Shown: positions 41,061 through 48,810 of the stretch, piece by piece
Position numbering within the stretch: the stretch's first letter is position 1
Layout of the letters: every line of letters starts with the position of its first letter
NCBI RefSeq assembly: GCF_015751785.1
Contig: NZ_JADOTY010000001.1
Location: 5,456,001 to 5,520,000, forward strand
Reading direction: 5' to 3'
Length of the DNA: 64,000 nt
Source: Micromonospora vinacea
GTDB lineage: Bacteria; Actinomycetota; Actinomycetes; Mycobacteriales; Micromonosporaceae
Made by a program: the position numbers and the translations under genes
The notes under the pieces: model-generated
What the model was told of the DNA's origin: nothing
Seen by the model: only the letters and a program-made list of their open reading frames with translations
The model's database searches: none

Positions 41061-41979
41061 CAAGCGTCCGCGCCGCCGTAAGGTCGCCGCGCTGACCCCG
41101 GTGTCGTCCCCCGCGCCGGCACCTGTCGCCTGGTGGAAACGTCCCGTCACCTGGCTGCTGACGATCGTGGTCGGTGCGGTCGCCACGTGGCTCGGCGCCG
41201 TCGTTCTCGGCATGATCAACCAGTGGAAACCGGCGAACGAGCTGGCCGAGGAGTTGGCCGGCCGGGGACCACTCGTCGTCCTCGACCTGAAGCACGTCCC
41301 CTACCCGGAGGAGGGCGCGCTCGGCTACGTCTACCCCGCCGGCGCCGACCTGGCGCGCTTGGACGCTGCGCGCCCGTACGCTGGGGGGCCGTACGATCCG
41401 ACCGTCGAGGCCGGCGCTGTCGACATCGAACGGAGCACCTGGGAGATCACCCTCGTCGGCACCCGGGACGAGGCCGTGGAGGCCGTCGACCTCCGGCCCG
41501 TCCTCGTCGAGCCCTGCCGCCCTCCGCTCACCGGGATCCGGGAGCCCAACGACTCCCAGGGCGCTTCCGAGAAGGTCATCCTCGTGACACATGTGGATCG
41601 ACCGAATCCCCGGATGCTCGTCGAGGACCCGGAGAGCGAGGATGCCGGTGCCCCGTTCTTCGCCACCCACAAGATCACCTTGCCCAGGGGTGAGAAGAAC
41701 GTCATCCAGGTACGAGCGCTCAGCGCCAAGCAGCACTGCCGATGGCGACTGGAATTGGATTACCTCGCCGACGGACGACGCCAGACGATGGTGATCTCGG
41801 CACCCGGCGACAAGCCGTTCGAGGTGACCGGGCGCGCGGACGACGCGGCCCACACCTGGATCTACCTCAATTCGCTGAACGGCTGTCGGGCCAAGGACGG
41901 CACCAGGACCGACCGGCTGCGCATCACCGGCGCCGAGTACGCGCAGATGGTGCGCGACGGGCGTACCTGCCCCTACTGA
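41047..41979 (+). CDS. Membrane-anchored protein with beta-sandwich-like C-terminal domain
   Basis: A 310-aa protein: basic cytosolic N-terminus (MSPRNKRPRRRK), one membrane helix (about 34-57) and an outer region of about 250 residues. Its last third reads KNVIQVRALSAKQHCRWRLE, then LDYLADGRRQTMVISAPGDK and PFEVTG. The same spacing of W-x-L-x-L-D-Y/W, G-R and P-F occurs at the end of the HTH protein at 52909. Several Cys could form disulfides. It overlaps the preceding gene by 14 bases, and its stop overlaps the convergent GNAT stop by 7. Confidence 0.75.
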   Translation: MSPRNKRPRRRKVAALTPVSSPAPAPVAWWKRPVTWLLTIVVGAVATWLGAVVLGMINQWKPANELAEELAGRGPLVVLDLKHVPYPEEGALGYVYPAGADLARLDAARPYAGGPYDPTVEAGAVDIERSTWEITLVGTRDEAVEAVDLRPVLVEPCRPPLTGIREPNDSQGASEKVILVTHVDRPNPRMLVEDPESEDAGAPFFATHKITLPRGEKNVIQVRALSAKQHCRWRLELDYLADGRRQTMVISAPGDKPFEVTGRADDAAHTWIYLNSLNGCRAKDGTRTDRLRITGAEYAQMVRDGRTCPY

Positions 41980-42638
41980 TGCTGCCCGCGACCTCCACCG
42001 AGGTCCGGGTCACCGACACCAACGGAACGACCACCACCGTCCCGGTCGGCCCCTGACTCCATCAAGGTCGCCAACCGTGCGTGCCGGTGCATGTCGTGCC
42101 AGCCGTCGGCGTGACGCACCGACAGGCGGGCCACGCCCTCCTCCGCGAAACCGGCCCGCCCGGCCACCCGGCAGGACGCCGCGTTGCCGGTCGAATGCTC
42201 CAGCGCTAGCCGGTGAAACCCGCCCCGGCTGAAGCTCCACCGGGTCAGGGCGAGCAGCGCCTCGGTGGCGATCCCCCGGCTGCGCGCAGTGGGCACCACC
42301 CAGTACGACACCTGCGCCGACGCCTCGGTCAGCAGCACGTCGCGCAACCCCACCTGACCGACGGGCCGGTCGTCGGCGTCGACGACCGCCCAACTGGCGG
42401 CGCTCTCGTCACGCCAACGGCCGGCCCACTGCGCCGTCCACGACAGTGCCTCGTCGTCGCTGTCGAGGCGACGCACGTGCCATCGCTGGATCACCGGACA
42501 GTCGAAGGCGGCCCGAACGGCCGGGGCGTCGTCGTCACGCCACGGCCGCAGCGCCAGCCCGGGGCGTACCGGAAGGTGGGGTTGCTCCTGGGCGGCGAGG
42601 CTACCGGCGGGCAGGGCGGGTGCGACGAGCAGCGGCAT
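41973..42638 (-). CDS. GNAT family N-acetyltransferase (RimJ/RimL-like)
   Basis: A 221-aa acetyltransferase. The acetyl-CoA loop is VVPTARSRGIATEALLALTRW, followed by GFHRLALEHSTGNAASCRVAGRAGF, the typical RimJ/RimL block with N-x-A-S. WAVVDADDRPVGQVGLRDV is the central strand pair. The last 35 residues are a Gly/Asp-rich tail likely caused by a shifted stop; the convergent neighbour ends inside it. Substrate unknown. Confidence 0.87.
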   Translation of the reverse strand: MPLLVAPALPAGSLAAQEQPHLPVRPGLALRPWRDDDAPAVRAAFDCPVIQRWHVRRLDSDDEALSWTAQWAGRWRDESAASWAVVDADDRPVGQVGLRDVLLTEASAQVSYWVVPTARSRGIATEALLALTRWSFSRGGFHRLALEHSTGNAASCRVAGRAGFAEEGVARLSVRHADGWHDMHRHARLATLMESGADRDGGGRSVGVGDPDLGGGRGQHQ

Positions 42639-42651
42639 CCGCCCATTATCG

Positions 42652-42669
42652 AGCCGACGGCCTTCGGCT
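42652..42669 (-). terminator. Small hairpin after peptidase E gene
   Basis: AGCCGA (42652-42657) pairs with TCGGCT (42664-42669) in the 46-base gap between the peptidase E stop and the GNAT start on the minus strand. Confidence 0.35.
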
Positions 42670-42684
42670 GAAGGGACGTCCCGG

Positions 42685-43371
42685 TCAGGGGTTGATCAGT
42701 CTCCAGTCGCCTTCGGAGATGACGTCAACGGTGCCATCGACCACCTTGATGGCGGTTTTGTCGTCGATGGCGTAGGTCGGGACCGGGATCCCGGACGCCC
42801 ACTTCTGGATGTCGGACAGCCCGGTGTCCTCCATGTCGGGGTGGTTGAGGTGGGGGTACAGCGTGAAATCCACAAGCCCCAGCGCCCGGTCGGCACCCTG
42901 CGCCATGTCGCTGCCGTCAGGGACGAATTGGATGTCGAATTCGGCGTCGCAGTTGTACGGGGTGACCGCGATGCTCCCGGCGCTGACCCCCACATAAACC
43001 GTGTCACTCAGCGACGGCAGGAGGTCGGCCAGGCCCGACTGGCGCAGCCAGTACGTCAGGTACAGCACATCGCCGCCCCAGACGAGGAGGGCATCGGCCT
43101 CCCGGACCGCCGGGACCCAGTTCTCTTCTCGAATGGTCGGCAGCGCGGTGAGTTCCAATATCCCCAGGGATTTCCAACCGAGCTGGGACAACGGGATCGA
43201 AGCCCGGCCGTGGACCGCCTTCCACGCCCTCTCGGCTCCGCCGGGAAAGGGGTAGACACCAGTGGGGATGAACAGGGCCGTGGACTCGGCGATCGGCTTG
43301 CCCAGCAGCTCGACGAGCGCGTCGGAGATGCTCGGGTTACAGATGCCCGACGACGTGAGAAGGAACTTCAT
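42685..43371 (-). CDS. Peptidase E-like protein (S51 family)
   Basis: A 228-aa protein of the class-I glutamine-amidotransferase-like fold, peptidase S51. The nucleophile Ser is in VGVSAGSIAV, WGGDVLYL supplies the oxyanion Gly pair, and HLNHPDMED is the likely His region. S51 peptidases cleave after N-terminal Asp in dipeptides. Codon use is less GC-biased (many T/A third bases) than neighbours, hinting at transfer. AGGAACTTC leads from ATG 43371. A perfect long hairpin lies 98 bases upstream. Confidence 0.9.
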   Translation of the reverse strand: MKFLLTSSGICNPSISDALVELLGKPIAESTALFIPTGVYPFPGGAERAWKAVHGRASIPLSQLGWKSLGILELTALPTIREENWVPAVREADALLVWGGDVLYLTYWLRQSGLADLLPSLSDTVYVGVSAGSIAVTPYNCDAEFDIQFVPDGSDMAQGADRALGLVDFTLYPHLNHPDMEDTGLSDIQKWASGIPVPTYAIDDKTAIKVVDGTVDVISEGDWRLINP

Positions 43372-43468
43372 GGAATCCGCTCTCCTGAAGCCACCGCATG
43401 ACCGCGATCATGTTGCCCCTGAGAACCAGCATGCCGACGCACCATCCGGACCAGCCGCCTCTGCACGC

Positions 43469-43517
43469 AAATCTTGGACAGTTTCCGTTAGAACGTAACG
43501 GAAACTGTCCAAGATTT
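43469..43517. repeat. Perfect 22-bp inverted repeat
   Basis: The arms 43469-43490 and 43496-43517 are perfectly complementary (core ATCTTGGACAGTTTCCGTTA) around a 5-base loop. It lies 24 bases after the DinB stop on the minus strand and may terminate that transcript, but its length and AT-rich arms suit a repeated palindromic element. Confidence 0.8.
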
Positions 43518-43540
43518 GGTGGTGCCGCTGCCCGGCGGCC

Positions 43541-44047
43541 TCACTCGCCGGTCGGGCCGCCGGCGAGTTCGGCGACCACGTCGAGGTGACCCAGGTGCCG
43601 GGCGTACTCCTGGACCAGGTGGAACAGGACCCGCTCCAGCGACGCCGGGTCCGCGCCGTTCCAGCGCGGGCCCGGCGCGCCGATCTCGGCCAGGTCGTGT
43701 GCCGTCACCACGGCCGTGGTGTGCGCGCCCTGCGCCCGCAGTGCTGCCACCAGATCCGCGCGGGTCTCGTCGGGGCCGACGTACCAGCGGTCGTCTCGCC
43801 GGTCGCCCCACGGCTCGGCCACGTCGCGACCCTGAAAGCCCCACTCGATCCAGCGCAGCTCCACGTGGCGCAGGTGGGTGAGCAGCTCCAGCGGGGTCCA
43901 CCCGGACGGCAGCCGGCTGCGCCGCAGCTCCGGCTCGGCCAGCGCCGACACCTTGGCCACCACTGACTCCCGGAAGTAGTCCAGGTAGCGCAGGAAGACC
44001 TCGGTGCGGCTGCCGGCCGGGGTGGTGGGCTCGGGGAACGACGTCAT
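43541..44047 (-). CDS. DinB family protein (DUF664)
   Basis: A 168-aa four-helix-bundle protein. TPLELLTHLRHVELRWIEWGF and LVQEYARHLGHLDVVAELAGG contain the His residues (about H58, and two in the last helix) that bind a metal in DinB/DUF664 proteins. Many members are thiol transferases or detoxifying enzymes using mycothiol or bacillithiol in actinobacteria or firmicutes. It overlaps the aldo-keto reductase stop by 4 bases (ATGA), so both are coupled. Confidence 0.9.
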   Translation of the reverse strand: MTSFPEPTTPAGSRTEVFLRYLDYFRESVVAKVSALAEPELRRSRLPSGWTPLELLTHLRHVELRWIEWGFQGRDVAEPWGDRRDDRWYVGPDETRADLVAALRAQGAHTTAVVTAHDLAEIGAPGPRWNGADPASLERVLFHLVQEYARHLGHLDVVAELAGGPTGE

Positions 44048-45075
44048 GACCCGGTCGGCAGGTCACGGGCGCGCTGGCGCACACCCGCGCCGCCGTACGG
44101 GTAGTCGCCGACGAGCGGGGCGCTCGCCTCGTCCAGCACCCGCATCTGCTCGGCGTCGAGGACCAGGTCGGCGGCGGTCAGGTTGTCGTCGAGCTGCTCG
44201 GTGGTACGCGCGCCGAGGATCACGGAGGTGACCGGCGGTCGGGCCGCCAGCCAGGCCAACGACACCGCCGACATGGACACGTCGCGGTCCTCGGCGATCT
44301 GGCGGACCGCGTCGAGCACCCGCCAGGTGCGCTCCTCGGCGTTGCGACCCGCGTACGCCTCGACGCCGCGCTGCGGGTTCTCGCCGAGCCGCGTCGCCCC
44401 GGTGGGCGTGCTGTCGCGCTGGTACTTGCCGGTCAGCCAACCGCCGCCGAGCGGTGACCACGGCAGGATGCCGATGCCCTCGTTCTCACAGACCGGCACC
44501 AACTCGAACTCGATCTCCCGGGCCAGCAGGTTGTACTGCGGTTGCAGGGTCACGATCGGGGTGAGGTTGAGGTGCTGGGTGAGCAGGGCGGCCTTCTGCA
44601 ACTGCCAGCCGGTGAAGTTGCTGACCCCCGCGCAGCGGATCTTGCCGGCGCTGACCGCGTCGTCGAAGAACCGCAGCGTCTCCGGCAGCGGGGTCAGCGG
44701 GTCCCAGGCGTGCGCCTGGTACAGGTCGACGGCCTCGACGCCGAGCCGTCGCAGGCTGGCGTCCAGGGCGCGGGTGAGGTGCACCCGGGACAGGCCGGCG
44801 TCGTTCGCCCCCGGGCCCATCGGGAACCGCCCCTTGGTGGCGATCACCAGGCGGTCACGCAGGTCGGGTCGGCTGCGTAGCCAACGCCCGACGATGTCCT
44901 CGGAGATGCCGGCGGAGTAGACGTCAGCGGTGTCGATGAAGGTGCCACCGGCCTCGACGAACCGGTCCAGTTGGGCGAAGCTGCCGGCCTCGTCGGTCTC
45001 CGCGCCGAAGGTCATCGTGCCCAGACACAGGGTCGACACCACGGTTCCGGTGCTGCCCAGAGTGCGATAGCGCAT
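44044..45075 (-). CDS. Aldo/keto reductase
   Basis: A 343-aa NADPH-dependent reductase with a TIM barrel. The tetrad is visible: Asp in FIDTADVYSAG, the Tyr of the same block, Lys in VIATKGRF and His in YQAHAWDP. The C-terminal SVILGARTTEQLDDNL binds the cofactor. GAAAGGA precedes ATG 45075, and the upstream open frame is not used. It is the first gene of a two-gene unit with DinB, consistent with aldehyde or electrophile removal (inference). Confidence 0.94.
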   Translation of the reverse strand: MRYRTLGSTGTVVSTLCLGTMTFGAETDEAGSFAQLDRFVEAGGTFIDTADVYSAGISEDIVGRWLRSRPDLRDRLVIATKGRFPMGPGANDAGLSRVHLTRALDASLRRLGVEAVDLYQAHAWDPLTPLPETLRFFDDAVSAGKIRCAGVSNFTGWQLQKAALLTQHLNLTPIVTLQPQYNLLAREIEFELVPVCENEGIGILPWSPLGGGWLTGKYQRDSTPTGATRLGENPQRGVEAYAGRNAEERTWRVLDAVRQIAEDRDVSMSAVSLAWLAARPPVTSVILGARTTEQLDDNLTAADLVLDAEQMRVLDEASAPLVGDYPYGGAGVRQRARDLPTGS

Positions 45076-45197
45076 ATCGTCCTTTCGGTCCGAGTGACAA
45101 AGCCGATCTTCGCACTCGGTTGGGCCACCTGCACACGGAGGCCGCCGGGCGCCGGCACGGGCACCCGCGAGGCCACCTCGCCGGTCATCATGAGCGG

Positions 45198-46751
45198 GTG
45201 AGCGAGCCCGCGATCGAGATCGACCGGCCTCACCGGCCGGCCCAGTCGCCACGGCCGGGGCGTCCGCCGGAGCCGGGCGCGCGCACGCGCGGCCCGTGGC
45301 TGGTGGCCGCCGCCACCACAGTGACGCTGTTGCTCCTCGCCGACCGCTACGGCTATCACCGCGACGAGCTGTACTTCCTGCTCGCCGGCCGACACCTCGA
45401 CTGGGGCTACGTCGACCAGGGGCCGCTGGTCCCGGCGCTGGCCCGGCTGCTGGACACGATCGCCCCGGGCAACCTGGTGGTGCTGCGTACCCCGTCGGCG
45501 GTGGCGGCCGGCGGCGCGGTGCTGCTGGTCGCCGCCATCGCCCGCGAGCTGGGCGCCGGCCGGGGCGCGCAGCTCGTCGCGGCGGTGCTCACCGCGCTGT
45601 CCGGCATCGTGCTCGCCAGTGGTCACCTGCTCAGCACCACCACCGTCGACCTGCTGGTCTGGTTGGTCGCGGCGTGGTGTGCGGTGCGGCTGCTGCGCAC
45701 CGGTGACAGCCGCTGGGCGCTGGGCATCGGGCTGGCTCTCGGTGTGGGCATGCTCAGCAAGCTGCTGCCGGCGTTGCTGGCCGTGGGCCTGGTCGCCGGG
45801 GTGCTGATCGCCGGGCCGCGTCGGCTGCTGCGCGACCGGTGGGTGCTGGCCGCCGCCGGGATCACCGTGCTGCTGGCCGCGCCGAACCTGATCTGGCAGG
45901 CGGCCCACGGCTTTCCGCAGCTCGGCGTGGCCGCATCCATCTCCGACGGCGACAGCTCCTACAGTGGCCGTCGGGAGGCGTTCACCCTCCACTTCGTCAT
46001 CATCAGCCCGTACGCCGTACCGATCTGGATCGCCGGCCTCGTCGCGCTGCTGCGCCGGCCGGCGTGGCGGGCCTACCGGGCGGTGGGCTGGGCCTGGCTG
46101 GTGGTGGTCGGCATCGTGCTGATCGCCGGCGGCAAGGGTTACTACGACGCGCCGCTGTTGCTGGTCCTCACCGCCGCCGGGGCGCTGGTCACCGTGGCGT
46201 GGGCGTCGCGCGGGTCGCTCTGGTGGCGTCGAGGGTTGCTCGCGCTGGGCGTGGTGCCGTTCCTGCTGCCCAACGTCGTGCTGCTGCTGCCGGTGCTGCC
46301 GGCCGACCGGTTGCCCGCTTTCGTGGTCGACGTCAACTACGACGCCGGCGAGACGATCGGCTGGCCCGAGTTCGCCGACTCCCTCGCTACCGTCCACAGT
46401 GGATTGCCGCCGCAGGAGCGTTCGCGGGCGGTCGTCCTGACCGGCAACTACGGCGAGGCCGGCGCGGTGGCCCGCTACGGGCCGGCCCGTGGTCTGCCCC
46501 GGGCGTACTCCGGGCACAACAGCATGGTCGACTTCGGTCGGCCGCCCGCCGACGCGGACGTGGTCATCGCCGTCGGCTGGGAGCGCCCCGACCAGCTGAA
46601 CACCTGGTTCGAGCAGTGCACGCTCGCCGGGCGGGTGGATCAGCGGGTCGAGGTGGAGAACGACGAGAACGGCGGCCCGATCCACGTGTGCCGGGGGCTG
46701 CGGCGTCCGTGGGCGCAGATCTGGGACACCGAGGTACGCCACACCGGCTGA
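45198..46751 (+). CDS. Glycosyltransferase family 39-like membrane protein
   Basis: A 517-aa polytopic membrane enzyme. After a Pro/Arg-rich cytosolic N-terminus, the first helix leads to YGYHRDELYFLLAGRHLDWGYVDQGPLVP, a GT-C signature with the catalytic acidic pair (DE) and the YVDQGPL block of ArnT/PMT-like proteins. About 10-11 helices follow and a soluble outer domain of about 130 residues closes the protein. GT39/83-like enzymes move sugars from polyprenyl-phosphate donors on the outer face of the membrane. Start GTG 45198. Confidence 0.9.
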   Translation: MSEPAIEIDRPHRPAQSPRPGRPPEPGARTRGPWLVAAATTVTLLLLADRYGYHRDELYFLLAGRHLDWGYVDQGPLVPALARLLDTIAPGNLVVLRTPSAVAAGGAVLLVAAIARELGAGRGAQLVAAVLTALSGIVLASGHLLSTTTVDLLVWLVAAWCAVRLLRTGDSRWALGIGLALGVGMLSKLLPALLAVGLVAGVLIAGPRRLLRDRWVLAAAGITVLLAAPNLIWQAAHGFPQLGVAASISDGDSSYSGRREAFTLHFVIISPYAVPIWIAGLVALLRRPAWRAYRAVGWAWLVVVGIVLIAGGKGYYDAPLLLVLTAAGALVTVAWASRGSLWWRRGLLALGVVPFLLPNVVLLLPVLPADRLPAFVVDVNYDAGETIGWPEFADSLATVHSGLPPQERSRAVVLTGNYGEAGAVARYGPARGLPRAYSGHNSMVDFGRPPADADVVIAVGWERPDQLNTWFEQCTLAGRVDQRVEVENDENGGPIHVCRGLRRPWAQIWDTEVRHTG

Positions 46752-46766
46752 CAGTGGTTCAGCCGG
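46744..46766. terminator. Hairpin at convergent stops
   Basis: CCGGCTG (46744-46750) pairs with CAGCCGG (46760-46766), spanning the stops at 46751 and 46759. Confidence 0.45.
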
Positions 46767-47241
46767 CTCCGCTGGTCAGCCAGGCCTGGATGCCGACCAG
46801 GGCCTCGGGGCCGGAGGTGGCGTCGACGTCGCGGGCGAGATCGGCGATCGTGACGGCGGCGAGCGCCTGACGCCACGCGTCCTCGGCCGCCCACATCGCG
46901 CGGGCGACCGGGCACGGCGTGGTGCAGGCGTCGGCCGGGGTCGCGAACGGGCCGCGCTGGCGGATCTCGGTGCAGACGAAGGTGGGGCCGGGCCCGTCGA
47001 CGGCCCGGACCACGTCGAGCAGGGTGATGCTCTCCGGTGCGCGGGTCAGCACGTAACCGCCCGACTTGCCCTGCACGGAGTGGATCAGGCCGGCGCGGGC
47101 CAGTGACTGGAGCTGCTTGGCGAGGTAGCTGCTGGAGACGTCGTGCAGTTCCGCCAGCTTGGCCGCCGGAACGGGCGTGTTGCTGGCGGTGAGCACCACG
47201 CAGCAGTGCAGCGCCCACTCGACCCCGCCGGACATCTTCAT
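46759..47241 (-). CDS. Rrf2 family transcriptional regulator
   Basis: A 160-aa winged-helix protein of the Rrf2 family. HTH: AAKLAELHDVSSSYLAKQLQSL; wing: QGKSGGYVLTRAPESITLLDVV. Three Cys in FVCTEIRQRG and ACTTPC match the Fe-S cluster ligands of IscR/NsrR/RsrR-like sensors, so it may respond to redox or nitric oxide. It is divergent from an NAD-binding oxidoreductase gene, and two perfect palindromes lie between them (47265-47314). Confidence 0.92.
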   Translation of the reverse strand: MKMSGGVEWALHCCVVLTASNTPVPAAKLAELHDVSSSYLAKQLQSLARAGLIHSVQGKSGGYVLTRAPESITLLDVVRAVDGPGPTFVCTEIRQRGPFATPADACTTPCPVARAMWAAEDAWRQALAAVTIADLARDVDATSGPEALVGIQAWLTSGAG

Positions 47242-47264
47242 GACGTCACCCTAGTCACCCCGTT

Positions 47265-47314
47265 ACTCGGACTCATTGTGTCCGAGTATAGTTCTCGGAC
47301 AAGAAAGGTCCGAG
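47265..47314. promoter_or_regulatory. Two palindromic operators, Rrf2/oxidoreductase intergenic region
   Basis: ACTCGGAC-N7-GTCCGAGT (47265-47287) and CTCGGAC-N7-GTCCGAG (47294-47314) have the same arms and spacer; centres are about 28 bp apart. A TATAGT hexamer between them could be a -10 box. This fits autoregulation by the Rrf2 protein plus control of the divergent gene. Confidence 0.8.
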
Positions 47315-47367
47315 TATCGGCTGAACCTCAGCGGTCGGACCTGACAGTCACGGGAAGGTGCATGGTT

Positions 47368-48108
47368 ATGAAGATCGCCGTACTGGGCGGGACCGGCCTC
47401 ATCGGGTCGCAGGTCGTCAAGATCCTGCAGGCCGCGGGTCACGAGGCGGTGCCGCTCTCGCCGTCCACCGGGGTGGACCTGCTCACCGGGCAGGGCCTGG
47501 CCGACGGGCTCGCCGGCGCCGAGGTCGTGGTCAACCTGACGAACTCGCCGACCTTCGACGAGGCCTCGCCCGCCTTCTTCCAGACGACCATGGACAACCT
47601 GCTGGCCGCCGCCGCCCGCGCGGGCGTCGGCCACGCGGTGATCCTCTCCATCGTCGGCGTCGACCAGGTGCCCGACCTGGACTACTACCGCGCCAAGACC
47701 CTCCAGGAGGAGATCCTCACGGCCGGTCCCATTCCGTACTCGATCGTCCGCGCCACCCAGTTCTTCGAGTTCGTCGAGGCGATCCTGTCCTGGACGGCCG
47801 ACGACACCACCGTCCGACTGCCCAGCACGCCGGTGCAGCCGATGGCCGCCGCCGACGTGGCGCAGGCCGTCGCCGAGGTCACCATGGGCGCGCCGTTGCA
47901 GGGCATCCGCAACGTCGCCGGGCCCGACGTCTTCGCGCTCGACGAGCTGGGGCGGATCACCCTCGCCGCAAGCGGTGACCAGCGCACCGTCACCACCGAC
48001 AACACCGCCGGCATGTTCGCCGCCGTGTCCGGTGATGTCCTCACCGGCTCCGACGACGCCGTCATCGCACCCACCGCCTACCGGGAGTGGCTCGCGCGCC
48101 GGGCCTGA
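47368..48108 (+). CDS. NAD(P)-binding atypical SDR (NmrA-like)
   Basis: A 246-aa Rossmann protein. GGTGLIGSQVV (residues 7-17) binds the dinucleotide, and YYRAKTLQEEIL holds the Tyr-x-x-x-Lys-like pair, weakly conserved as in NmrA/atypical SDRs. Such proteins sense redox state or reduce quinones. ATG 47368 is preferred over 47362 on spacing from GGAAGG. It is divergent from the Rrf2 regulator, which together resembles the RsrR-RsrN-type pair of streptomycetes, where an Rrf2 Fe-S protein controls an NmrA-like gene. Confidence 0.9.
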   Translation: MKIAVLGGTGLIGSQVVKILQAAGHEAVPLSPSTGVDLLTGQGLADGLAGAEVVVNLTNSPTFDEASPAFFQTTMDNLLAAAARAGVGHAVILSIVGVDQVPDLDYYRAKTLQEEILTAGPIPYSIVRATQFFEFVEAILSWTADDTTVRLPSTPVQPMAAADVAQAVAEVTMGAPLQGIRNVAGPDVFALDELGRITLAASGDQRTVTTDNTAGMFAAVSGDVLTGSDDAVIAPTAYREWLARRA

Positions 48109-48117
48109 GCAGGCACA

Positions 48118-48163
48118 CCCCCGCGTCTCGCGGCGGCGATCGACCGCCGCCGCGACGCGCGGG
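48118..48163. terminator. GC-rich hairpin terminator
   Basis: A stem of about 15 bp (CGCGTCTCGCGGCGG with CCGCCGCCGCGACGCG, one bulge) lies just after the oxidoreductase stop at 48108. Confidence 0.6.
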
Positions 48164-48237
48164 TACGGCGATACCGTGCTCTCGGCCGTATCCCCGAGTT
48201 GCGTCTCTGACCAGGGCGCCAGCCGGCGCAGGGCCGG

Positions 48238-48810
48238 TTACTGGCGCATCGTGCTGATCCCGGCCCGCCATTCGCTCGCCAGGATCGCGAAGACGAGCTG
48301 GTCGGCCCACTCCCCCTGGAACAGGTAACTCTCGACATGGCGGGCCTCCTGGCGCATGCCGAGTCGCGTCATCATCCGGGCCGACGCGGCGTTGCGCGCG
48401 TGGCACCGACCGTAGACCCGGTGCAGCCCGACCTCGGCGAACCCCCAGTCCAGCAACGCCGTGGCGGCCTCCGTCGCCAACCCGCGACCGCCGTGGTCGG
48501 GGTGGAAGACGAACCCGAGTTCGGCGGTACGGTCCAGTTGGCCGCGCCACACCAACTCCACGATTCCGATCACCCCGGCGTCGGTGACCGCGGCCACCGT
48601 CAGGCAGTCACCCTCGGCGCGCCACGCGTCCTCGCCCGCCATGGCGAGCACCGACGCCCGCGACTGTTCACGGGTACGCGGCTCCGCCCCGAGCATCCAG
48701 CGCACCACGTCGGGTCGGCGCTGAAACGCGTACACGTCGTCGAGGTCGTCGATCGTGACCGGGCGCAGGACGAGCCGTGCGGTGCGGATCGGGTAGGTCG
48801 GCTGGAACAT
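48238..48810 (-). CDS. GNAT family N-acetyltransferase (RimJ/RimL-like)
   Basis: A 190-aa acetyltransferase. RTARLVLRPVTIDDLDDVYAF opens the fold, VFHPDHGGRGLATEAATALLDWG is the acetyl-CoA block, and RCHARNAASARMMTRLGM is the RimJ-type block. ATG 48810 shares a base with the stop of the upstream MFS gene, indicating coupled translation. Substrate unknown; a modified and exported compound would fit the neighbour (inference). Confidence 0.9.
   Translation of the reverse strand: MFQPTYPIRTARLVLRPVTIDDLDDVYAFQRRPDVVRWMLGAEPRTREQSRASVLAMAGEDAWRAEGDCLTVAAVTDAGVIGIVELVWRGQLDRTAELGFVFHPDHGGRGLATEAATALLDWGFAEVGLHRVYGRCHARNAASARMMTRLGMRQEARHVESYLFQGEWADQLVFAILASEWRAGISTMRQ

Noticed and set aside
39681-41219. 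512-aa minus-strand frame opposite the membrane protein gene
   Set aside because: Shadow; the plus-strand frame has membrane helices, and its overlapping partner supports it.
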